From assembly GCA_013397075.1 (NCBI GenBank), contig VWZS01003467.1, positions 1 to 64,000 of the forward strand: a DNA stretch of 64,000 bases, in the 5' to 3' direction. Position 1 is the first letter of the stretch, and the number at the start of each line of letters is the position of its first letter. The position numbers and the translations under genes are program-made. The stretch comes from Rhabdornis inornatus (taxonomy: Eukaryota; Chordata; Aves; Passeriformes; Rhabdornithidae). Positions 51,921-61,440 of the stretch are shown in pieces. The notes beneath the pieces were generated by a model. It ran no database searches. It was given only the letters and a program-made list of their open reading frames with translations, and was not told where the DNA came from.

Positions 51921-52330
51921 CCTTACAAGGAAGAAAAATATCTTTTCTAATTATTCATTCATTTATATTCAGAGCCTCTCTTTTTTGTATGGTTAGTCCA
52001 AAATTATTCAGTGTCTCTTTTCAGAAGTTTGATCTGGAAACTTCTGCCAAAATTTTATCTGGTATGAAAGACTATAAAGAAGATAAATGGAGAGAGATTT
52101 CGTAAAGCAATATTGGTAAAAATTTTTTACAATAATGTGTAGAATATTGCAAACTTTTGCCTTAAATAACTGAAGACAAAGATTTGAAATGTGTCATATT
52201 CCTTTTTTTTTTAACCAAAAGAGCTGCTATAATTAGAAAAAATATGAATATAATAGCAAATAGAACCAAAAAGAGACTCTCATTCACCCAAGGATAGTCA
52301 GAGAGCATATTTTGTACTTTACTACAGAAC

Positions 52331-52352
52331 AGTATTAGTGTAAATCAGGATC
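52331..52352. repeat. Small fragment resembling an ancient amniote repeat
   Basis: CAGTATTAGTGTAAATCAGG resembles the CACCAGTGTAAATCAGG segment of an old bird/reptile repeat. Very short; could be chance, though a second related piece lies about 300 bases downstream. Confidence 0.3.
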
Positions 52353-52648
52353 AAAATCCCATGTGATGTGATCTCCTTTTAGTATATGTTTTTCTGATGT
52401 CATGCCTGTGCTATTACACTGAGCAAGCTATGTTGGTCTGGAGACCTACAGTTGTAATTGTCAAAAAGCCATAGGAAGGCAAGATCATGGTCAATGTTAC
52501 AGTGCAGTCAATTTCTGAAAAATGATTTTTTTTTTTAATTTTCCCAACAGTTTAATTCCACTCCTTTAGGTTTTAGTAATTTTTATTCTAGTATTGTCAC
52601 TTGCAAAAACGTTCTTTATTCCAATCTAAGTTAGGATACAGCTTAAAA

Positions 52649-52720
52649 GATTGGGTCAAATTCACTCCTGAGGCAACTCTATTAATTTCAAAGGGGATAA
52701 ATTGCAAATGATTTTGTCTA
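52649..52720. repeat. Fragment resembling an ancient amniote repeat
   Basis: GGGTCAAATTCACTCCTGAG, then GCAACTCTATTAATTTCAAA, parallels the GGGCCAAATTCATCCCTG...AACTCCATTGACTTCAATGG arrangement of a widespread old palindromic repeat of birds and reptiles. Diverged; from memory. Confidence 0.4.
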
Positions 52721-54338
52721 ATGAAGATTTTCTCAACATCAATTACCAAAAATAAAATATTTCCACAATTAGAGATCCTGTTATCTTTGAAAAACTATTT
52801 GAATGATGTAGAAAAATCATAACATATTTGAAAGAAAAAACATGTATCAGCAACATATGCACACATCCTTTCCAATGCGCCTATATTGAATTTTTGCTTA
52901 CAGTAATTGACATCAGACTTTAGGATTACTCTTGAAGCTTGAAGCTATGTTTCTCATTAATCAGGGTAAGAGCACTGGTCCGTGAACTTCTCTACTACTT
53001 AACTCCTCCTTGCTTTTTTTCTGTTTTGACCTGTGCTATCCAGGCACAGTATGGGAGAAAGCAAGGTCAGGCGTTGTCCATCACAGCCTGTGTGGGCCAG
53101 ACGACCCCACTCTGAGGGGAGAAGAGAGAATGACTCCAGGACCAGAGAAAAGGCACCCCTGTCCATTTTTTATATTAGCACACATGTGATATTTATGGCC
53201 ATGGAGAATGACCACTGGGTAGAAGCCTGCTCATCATTAGCAAAAGGTCAGTTTAATGCTGTCATGAGACCCAAAATTATTTTTTGAAAAAATATTCTCT
53301 CATGTTCTCTGATGGAGGTTGTGAAAACTTCCTTAGGTTTTCCAGTTTGCCTTCTTTTTTTCTTTCTTTTACAGAATTTTTATGGGCTAATAGCAAAGTT
53401 TGAGCTCACAGCTACTCATTTGGCTTTCTGAGAGTGATTGCCCTTTGTTTAACAAGGAATCTTAATTGATGATAGAATATATACCTACAATGTGTTCTCA
53501 GTCTGTTCACACATAACAGTGTGTATGTCCTGGAGAAATGTAAATGACAGAACCTCTGTTTCAGTAAAATAATTACTGTCTTCACAGAGGTTGGTAAATG
53601 TAAAACTCAGTACAAATGATAATAGTTATTGCTAGTATTATTTGCTTCCAAAGCACATGGTATATGTCCTTAGGTACTTAGAGAGAAAGTTGTACTGCGT
53701 GTTCAGACTAAGAAGAAAGAAGAAAAATTTCCTTTTACCTCTCTCTTGACTGTCCTAAATTCAGACCTCCATTAGTAGGTATTTGCTGGTTGTTTATGTG
53801 TTGGTTAAAATAGGAGGATGGACAAAAATATTTGTGGAATTAAGATTCTACTTCTTGACTGATGTAACTGAGATAGTTTTGATCAAGAAATACCTGTATT
53901 CACTTTAAAAGAAATGAGAGGAAAAAAGTATTGTCTCAGAAAACTAACTTCTTCTCTCAGTTAATCAGATACTTAGATTGTTCATGAACTTTTCCTAAGA
54001 AATTTTGTTTGCTGTTTAAAAAAAAAGCGTGAGCTTTGGCAAGTGCCTGTAATCCTTTACCTTTTCTTCTGTACAATTTTGTAGTTATTTTGATCATTTA
54101 ATAGTTTGTCTAAATCAGTTATCTAGTGGCAAGTGGAAATGCAGATAGGTAATGTGTTTCAAGATTATATCTCTACTGTAGTGATGGAAACAATTGATCC
54201 CTCTCAGATCTGGTCGATGAAGTACAAAGCTTTATTAAAAATTACTGTCATTGTGTACCAACAGGCTTTCCCTGAGTTTGTTATGTTGTTGCCTCTAATT
54301 TTGTGACATTGATTTCAGCAATGCATGGACCTTTTCAG
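52721..54338. other. Noncoding DNA
   Basis: A small GC-richer patch at about 53040-53170 carries an 84-codon plus frame (53033-53287) that I do not recognise. The rest is AT-rich and empty. Confidence 0.5.
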
Positions 54339-54476
54339 ATTCACAGAACTACAAATTGGAAAGAGTCCTTAAGATCATCAAGTCCAAGAGTAAACATTAC
54401 ACTGCCAAGTTCAACACTGTCCGTAATTTTAATTTCATTTGTCCCGTTACCGTTCCTTGAGAGGCACATCCTCTAG
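54339..54476 (-). mobile_element. CR1 LINE 3' end fragment (first of two)
   Basis: Read on plus: GATTCACAGAACTACAAATT, then GGAAAGAGTCCTTAAGATCATCAAGTCCAA, then CTGCCAAGTTCAACACTGTC and a GGCACATCCTCTAG-like end. This is the reverse complement of the 3' end of a CR1 subfamily distinct from the next element. The copy is diverged and stops where the second CR1 begins. Confidence 0.6.
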
Positions 54477-54484
54477 AAGAGTTG

Positions 54485-55141
54485 TCACAGAATCATGGAT
54501 TAAGCTGAGTTGGAAGGGACCCACGAGGATCACTGAGTCCAACCCCTGGCCCTGCTCAGAACAGCCCCAAGAGTCACACCACATGCCCGAGAATATTGTC
54601 CAAATGTTTCTTGAACTTTGCCAGGCTGGTGCTGTGACCACTTCTCTGGGGAGCCTCTTCCAGTGCACAGCCACCATCTAGGTGAAGTACCTTTTTATAA
54701 TGTCTAAACTAAACCCCCCCTGATAGAGCTTCGGGACATTCCCTCACTTGTCCTGTCACTGGTAACCACAGAGAAGAGACCAGTGCCTGTGGCTCCACCT
54801 TCCCTCATGAGGAAGCTGTAGGCCACAATGAGGTCTCACCTCAAGTCTTCTCCAGGCTGGACAGCCCAAGTGCCTTCAGCTGCTCCTCATACATTTTCCC
54901 CTCAAGGTCCTTCACCATCTTTGTTGCCCTCCTCTGGACACTCTCTAATAGTTTAATATCTTTCTAATATTGTGGCACTCAAAACCACACACAATATTCA
55001 AGGGGAGGCTGTCCCAGTGCAGAGCAGAGCAGGACAGTCCCCTCCCTTGCCCAGCTGGTGATGCTGTGCCTGATGAACCCCAGGACACGCTTGGCCCTCC
55101 TGGCTGCCAGGGCACTGCTGACTCATAACTTGTGCACTACT
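54485..55141 (-). mobile_element. CR1 LINE 3' part (second of two)
   Basis: On plus, it starts with TCACAGAATCATGGATTAAG and GTTGGAAGGGACCCACGAGG and runs through typical late-ORF2 CR1 words (AACTTTGCCAGGCTGGTGCT, GGGGAGCCTCTTCCAGTGCA, TCATGAGGAAGCTGTAGGCC, CTCCTCTGGACACTCTCTAA, GCTGGTGATGCTGTGCCTGA) to ACTCATAACTTG near 55141. The element therefore lies on the minus strand, 5'-truncated. A minus frame at 54447-54677 keeps a C-terminal piece (WKRLPREVVTAPAW). Other parts have stops and indels. It resembles the CR1 subfamily abundant in songbirds; the subfamily label is not assigned. Confidence 0.92.
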
Positions 55142-56246
55142 ATCATGTGCACAAAACAATGATATCAAAGCTGCTGTTAAAGTTGCAGTTTTATGGGAGT
55201 AAAACTAGCAATACCAATGTTTTCATAATAAAAATATGCTTAATCTTTTAATCTTGCATATTGTCTATGAATTGACATTTTAAATGCCTCACTGGAGAAA
55301 GTATTGCAGTAGTTTTATATTGACAGCACTGGCAACCTCTCTCTCTTCTTTTAATAATAAAGATGGTTAAAGATACATGTAACAACTGCTATAGATATCC
55401 TGTAAAATTTAATCAGATTTGACACAAAACCCTATTGCTCTACTGAATAAAATGAAAATATAGATATGATGGTTTCAGCATGATCATGACATGGAGTTTT
55501 ATACCTCTATCTCACCCCAAATAAAAAGCCGTCAAATGTTTTTCTTTGTCTGAATAAGTCTCAGGCACAGATGAGATCAAGCTGGTCAAGTCTCGTACAA
55601 TTCAGATTTAAATGATTAGTGTGGGATGTGGAAAGCAACAGGAAGCTTTGGATGAGGTTATATCATCTCCTCTGCTTTGAATGTATGTGCCTGGCTTTTG
55701 TTCGTGAAGTTCTCAACATAGGGATCTGATTAGATTTGCAGTTTCTTCTAGATGATCAAACAGTACAATAGTACTAAGCCTTCTTGTTCCACCTGCATCT
55801 GGTTAAGAGCTTGTGTGATTTCCTCTCTGAGCAGAGTCCTTCTCTGGTGACTTAAAATTTTATTACCATAATGGTGGAATACAGCAAAAATAGGAGGACA
55901 CCTTAAATTCATGCTGAGGATATAAGCGACAGAATACAGCTGCCATTGGATAGAAAGGAGCAATTTATAGTGAGCAAAATGATAAATGTATGTAAGGATA
56001 TATATATTGATGGCCATTTGACTTTGTTGAATTCTGAGGTCAGTTTTGATTTTAAAAATTTCCAGTTAACCTGGCAATAATCCATATGGGACATATTCTC
56101 TCACAGTTCAATGTGCAACCAAATCAAAGAAGCATAGTCTGGAGTTCAATGATATTTGTATCTGGGTTGCCCTGAAATAATGAGATATTTTACTTTTCTA
56201 TTTTGCAATGTAAGGATTATAACACATATTTATAATCCAATGTACT
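55142..56246. other. AT-rich noncoding DNA
   Basis: Unique sequence between the CR1 pair and the solo LTR. The minus frames at 55748-56017 and 55909-56094 overlap in different frames and are not recognisable. Confidence 0.55.
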
Positions 56247-56850
56247 TGTACTGATTTTGGCTGGGATAGAGTTAATTTTTTTCCTAGCAACTTGTATGGT
56301 GTTATGTTTTGAATTTGTGATGAAAAGCGTGTTGATAACACAGGAATGTTTTAGCTGCTGTTGAGTGGCAGTAACACAGAGTCAAGAGCTTTTCTGCCTC
56401 TCACTCCACCCCATCAGTGAGCCGGCTGGGGCTGCAAAAGGAGCTGGGAAGGGGCACAGCTGAGACAGCCAACGCCAAATGGCCAAAGGCTGTTGTTCTT
56501 CATCCCATACCATATGGTGTCATGCTCAGCATGTAATACAGGGAAAAGAAGAAGGGGGACATTTGGAGTGATGACATTTGTCTTCTCAAGTCACCACAAC
56601 ATGTAGTGGATCTCGGATTCCCTGGAGGTGTCTGAACACCTGTTTGTCCATAGGAAGTAACAAAGGAATTTCTTTTTTTTGCTTTGCCTGTAGCTGTCTG
56701 GAAAAGCAGCTTTTGCTTTACCTATTAAACTCTATTTCAACCCACGAGTTTTCTCACTTGTACACTTCTGAGTCTCTTCTCATCCTATCAGTGGGGAGTG
56801 AGTGAGAAGTTCTGTGGGGCTGAGATGCTGACTGGGGTTAAAAAATGACA
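56247..56850 (+). mobile_element. Solo LTR of an avian ERVL-like endogenous retrovirus
   Basis: A roughly 604-bp sequence begins TGTACTGATTTTGGCTGGG and ends GGGGTTAAAAAATGACA, so it has the TG...CA ends of an LTR. Its body follows a bird LTR family I remember: GGCTGGGATAGAGTTAAT, TTGATAACACAGGAATGTTT, ACACAGAGTCAAGAGCTTTT, CATACCATATGGTGTCATGC, TTTGCTTTACCTATTAAACT, CCCACGAGTTTTCTCACTTG. A polyadenylation-type ATTAAA lies at 56724-56729. The TATA-like position (about 56531) is decayed. Flanks GTACT (56242-56246) and GTAGT (56851-56855) form a 5-bp target duplication with one mismatch, as expected for ERVL-type integration. No internal viral genes are present, so it is a recombined solo LTR. 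The 75-codon frame inside is chance. Confidence 0.9.
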
Positions 56851-57170
56851 GTAGTCTATCCATGATAGTAAATCTGTCGCCTCTCTGGCTTTTTAAGTGT
56901 ATTCACGTTGCATTTTTTTAACCCATACTAAATTATTAATAGTAAATACAGCACAATAAAATAAGGTCACTTATATTTAATTTCATTTGCTTTTAGAGCT
57001 GAGTGAAACTATTCTAAGTTTCAACATTATTGTCTTCCTCCAGTTCCCTTTATCTCTGTTTAATATTTGCTTAATATTGGAAAATGATAGTTTTTAATAA
57101 TATCTATACATCTGATATTGACAGATGAATCTACCCTTGAATCGGGGGGACAAGGCAGAGGTAGGTCCTT

Positions 57171-57190
57171 CAAATGGTGCAAACCATTTG
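57171..57190. repeat. Perfect 8-bp inverted repeat
   Basis: CAAATGGT, loop GCAA, ACCATTTG. The following bases repeat GCAAA/GGCAAAT words three times, so a small imperfect GCAAA array adjoins it. Confidence 0.6.
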
Positions 57191-58291
57191 CAAACCACTG
57201 GCAAATTTAGGCAAATCTTGCCTCAAAAAATCTTGAGTTTTACATTATGTAACACAAGCTTAAGAAAATAGATGATCCTTAAAGTAGAGATAATTGGATT
57301 CAGAAACGTGCCTTAGAAGATGCTCCTTGTATACAGAGTAGTGCTTCTTTTATACTTACTCTTTGCAGTCATAGATGTTGACTTTATTTCTGTGGAGTTT
57401 CCCTGTCTCAAGTAAGCAATATGTCTACTTTCGCCTAGTCTGAAGTCTAGTGATTGTGTCCTTTGACTAAGGACTAACTAAAATATAGATAATTTTAATC
57501 ATTCAGTCTCTGTATCATAGCTAAAACATGTATCTATCTACTCTCTCATCCATTTCTAAAGTATAAAACTTGTTCCAGTTGCAGATTTGGGGTATCCCAA
57601 CACCTGGAGCTTGCTGTGCACCCTTCAAAAATTATGTTACCTCAAGTGCTTACTCTGTGTTGATCATTCATTGTGCAGGAAGCAAGTATGGATCATCTAT
57701 ACCTAAGAAACTTCAGCAAGGAAAATGCAGGCACATAGAGAAAGTCAAGCACATGGAAATGTACAATATGAGGGCAACCTGTCCCTTATGTCTCACTCTT
57801 CTTTTGGATATGGACTTAAATAAATTTTATTTACTTGACTCACTATATAATTCATTATAATTTCAAGCTCATCATATTTTGTGTTGTTGGTTTCAGTTCT
57901 GTATTCTTCTTGTTAAGAGCTGTGATGTTCAAATTATGTTGGAATTATATAATTCATTTTTGAGGTATTATTTAAGAATTTTCAGGGGGTTGTTTTTTTA
58001 TTTTTATTGATTATTTCATACAGAAATCAAAACCAAACTTTTCTGCTTGCTATGGCATAAAAATTGGGTCATTATGCCATTTTCCCCACTGGTCATCAGC
58101 TGTGCAGCCACTAAGTCAGTTAGAGGATGCTACCTTAGCACTAAAAATTGCAATTTGGCAAAAAAATTAAGCATTGAAGGCTTTTGTGAGAATTGCCTTG
58201 GATAACAAAGTACTTTTGGAAGTTTTGACTAACTAAGCAGCAATATAATTATGTGGTCCTTACAGGAGGTATCAAAAGCAGTAGTTTTATG

Positions 58292-58362
58292 GCTTTGTTT
58301 TGATTTTGTTTCAGTTGGTTTTTATCATGTTGTGTTTTGTTGGTTTTTTTTGGTTTTTTTTT
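58292..58362 (+). repeat. G/T-rich low-complexity tract
   Basis: TTTTGATTTTG, GTTGGTTTTT, TTTTGTTGG and TTTTTTTGG units with a few A and C interruptions. Confidence 0.75.
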
Positions 58363-59831
58363 CATGGAGAGAACAGACACTTGAGAACTGGCTGCAGATT
58401 TATTCAATTTAAAGAATAATGAGCATCATGTATCAGGTACTGGAAATAAGAAATGTGCTGCAGCTGGAAATATGAGTCTGTTAATTCATGCAAGTACTGC
58501 TACTTAGACAGAGGGTTTTCTTTCTGTTGGATAGAAAATGGTTTTGCTTTCATAATTTCTTGGCAAGGAGTCTAATTGTAATTGTTGCCAGATGGGTGGT
58601 CTCAGGTGAGTTTAAAATAGGCAGCCTTCAAGCAACACTTTAATAATCTGACCTTCTCATTGGGAAAATTTCATTTACACACCATGTAGGAAGCTGATTT
58701 CCACAAATAATATATTGGGAATAGAAGGAAACACCTCCCTCAGATTCTAGTAAGTTAGTAAGGCTAGAGTTACTCAGCTTGCCTTAATAGCACTAAACTA
58801 CATTCACATCGGCTACACTGAACTATTTAGGGTCATTTGCAAAACCAAAGTTGCAATTGCCATCTTCCTGTAATCTGCCTGTCTAGCATAGCTGCAGAGA
58901 AGGAATTGCAGTGATCTCCTTAATTCTTTCTGCAGTGGATTGATACCAGTCAAAAACATCACATCCTTTAAATCTTACTAGCATTGGCAAGCTTGCTTCT
59001 TAGACTTGTGAAATAGCTACTCTTTCACATGAAAAAGGTCAATCTTTAATTATTTTACGGAGCATAAGTTTCAAACGAGCTATAGCAACATTATCTACAC
59101 ATTTGAGCTACCTCAGATGTCTAACTAGCTTCCTGGCTACAGAGGCATTATGAATTCTTCCAGACTAAGTCGTAGTTCCAAGCACAGAATCTAGTTTTTT
59201 TCTGATAGCTGGTGAATTTGTGACCTTCCTGGAGTAGTTGGAGCTGTAAACCATTGAGTGGATAAATGATGCATAACGGTAGTTTCTTCATCTGTGACAG
59301 ATGCAATAATGGCCTGGGCACATTTTTCAGGTAATATAAGTGAAAACTTTGTCCATTCTTCTATCCGAGAAGTTTTACTTTTTGGACTTTTGTACTAGAA
59401 GTAGCACACACTCTCTGCTTTTAAAAAGCCCTTAAAAATATATCTGCAATGAATATAGCAAAAAGTATAAAACCTTTTTATTTTTATGGTACTATTAAAA
59501 TCATTCTTATTTTTGGTTTCTCTTAGCATGTTATACATATTAATTATATAATATCAGGTGACTAAATTTCCTTTAGAAATTTCTTTAGGAGAATTTTCAA
59601 ATTTTAAAATGTTTATTATGCTGACAATGTTTTGAGCTATTTTATGTTTTCACACTTAATTTATATGACAGACATACAAAGCCTTTTATCAATGACTGAA
59701 ATATCTTCTGCTACTGTGAAAACAACTAGTTGCATTGCCACGTTTGAAACTAGGACTTCAGCAGAGAATTTAGTTTTCACTGTTTATTGCCTTTGATTTA
59801 CTTGTTTTTCATATAGCATTTCTCTTGAAGC

Positions 59832-59870
59832 TTTTTTGTTTTGGTTTGGTTTTTGTGTTTGCTTTTTTTT
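59832..59870 (+). repeat. G/T-rich low-complexity tract
   Basis: TTTTTTGTTTT, then GGTTTGGTTTTTGTG, then a T run. Contains the GGTTTGGTTT word shared with other tracts. Confidence 0.8.
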
Positions 59871-60405
59871 GACATTTAATTGAAGGAGTTTTATAGGTTG
59901 AAGATATTTCATTTCTTTAGGCAACCTAGAAGGTCATCCCAGCTAAAAAATTCATGCCTGCTTCTGCCCTGACTCCATAAAGGGACAAGGTCTTGATGTA
60001 GAACATCCTCTTCCCCGTACCTATGGGAAGGAAATCCAGGAAAGGGATCTGGAGAGATTTAGACAAAGTCTTGGCTGCCATGGTATCCTTATTTAGTGGT
60101 CTTAATCCTTACAGGTAGGTTCGACATAAATACATTCTAATATTTGATTTAAAATTAAATTTTAGATGTTTATCTGCCAGCGACCTTATTTACTATATTT
60201 GGTACAGATTGTAAGGACAAAATATAGGTAGAAATTAATTTAACTTTAGTTTAAATGCCTGTTGACATTAAAGCCTGTCACACAGGGACTCTTACTAGCA
60301 GGACATACCAACAGACATATAACCCCATGATGTTTTCCCTTCCTTGTCTGCATATAGAGGACAGGTTAGATAGTGAAGTTTATAACATAACCAAAGGGGT
60401 CCTAC

Positions 60406-60446
60406 TTATCCAATAACTATTGTCCAATTATTATCCAATAACTATT
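60406..60446 (+). repeat. Short tandem duplication, 25-bp period
   Basis: TTATCCAATAACTATT is present at 60406-60421 and 60431-60446, exact over 16 bases, with a CCAATTA-containing spacer that partly echoes the unit. Confidence 0.8.
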
Positions 60447-61184
60447 TTACATTAAAAAATGTACTTTTTCTGGGGATGGTCTGTTCCAATTTAATTAGTT
60501 GTTTCAATGTAAAATTTTATGTGTTATGTTTGGTTGAGTTTTTCTTTTCAATATACATTGAAAGAAAAAAGTAAAATTATGGTAAGAAATTAACACCTAA
60601 TTGTAGAGAATGCTAGAGCTCTAAAAATCCTAGAATAGCATCATCTGCTGCTGGCTGTATTTAGGTAATGCTTGGGAATCCAAATAATGAGTTATGACCC
60701 TTCTCAGCCATGTGGTGTGAGGTAGAGCTAAAGTATTTTCTTGTTTCAGTTGAGGTGACAGTCTGTGTACTGAATGCAGGATGAAAACAGAGCACTGCAA
60801 AGAGACCATGAGACAAACACTGCTTAGCAATATAGACTATGTTTTACTGCACCAATTGCTTAGAGGCTTTGGTTTCTTTTATGCATCATAGCCAATAACA
60901 GCTTTAGGAAGAGAATTGATGGTGGATTACAAGTTAGCTCTGGGGGTCTTTTAAAGGAGATCCTCCCAGGCATGCAAGGAAGTACGAGAGTAAGCCTGAA
61001 ATTGCTTGCTGCAAAATGTAGCAAGAGTGATGGAGTTACGCAGGCTTGAGCTCATAGAAAACAGAAACTAGGTATGTAGTGTGAGGATTGGCCATTAGGG
61101 TACCTGTTAATAAAGAAGAATAGTGTGTATTTGATGAGATAGAAAAATCAGTGGAAGGGCATAAAGGGAAGAGAAGTGAGCTAG

Positions 61185-61440
61185 GAAAATATTCCTTATG
61201 GTAGCATTCTGAATAGATTTGACTGAGGCAGGATCATCTCTCAAAGCTGAACAGAAAGACTTTCCAATAAGCAAGATATGAGATGATGAGGATCTTGGGA
61301 GAGATTTAACTGCACAGGCAGAGAGGATTATGGTATCTTATAGCTATTATGCAGAATGAATCAACAAAAATTAGATGTAGCTGGGCTTTGAAGCTCTGGA
61401 GAGTAGACTGAGTCAAAGATGATGCCTACATTATGGCCCT
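61185..61440 (+). repeat. Ancient amniote interspersed repeat, class unresolved
   Basis: A series of words appears in the order I remember from an old repeat of mammals, monotremes, turtles and crocodilians: GTAGCATTCTGAATAGATTT, GAGGCAGGAT, AAGCAAGATATGAGATGATG, CACAGGCAGAGAGG, TTATGCAGAATGAATC, AACAAAAATTAGATGTAGCT, GAGTCAAAGATGATGCCTAC. The ordered match over about 250 bases makes chance unlikely. It might extend upstream to about 60930. No open frame survives. Confidence 0.5.

Larger units (their letters stand above)
48670..52330. other. AT-rich noncoding DNA
   Basis: No gene recognised. It includes the pentamer microsatellite at 50637 and a GT-rich patch at 51848-51920 that creates the two overlapping 84-86 codon frames there. 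Confidence 0.55.
56851..61184. other. AT-rich noncoding DNA
   Basis: No gene recognised. It includes the hairpin at 57171, GT tracts at 58292 and 59832 and a direct repeat at 60406. The 96-codon plus frame at 57570-57860 has no recognised domain. Confidence 0.55.

Noticed and set aside
54439..54681. Opposed 80- and 76-codon frames
   Set aside because: Both lie in the CR1 3' end; the minus one is the CR1 C-terminal remnant and the plus one its shadow.
56578..56805. 75-codon frame in the LTR
   Set aside because: It lies within the noncoding LTR and does not match any retroviral protein region.
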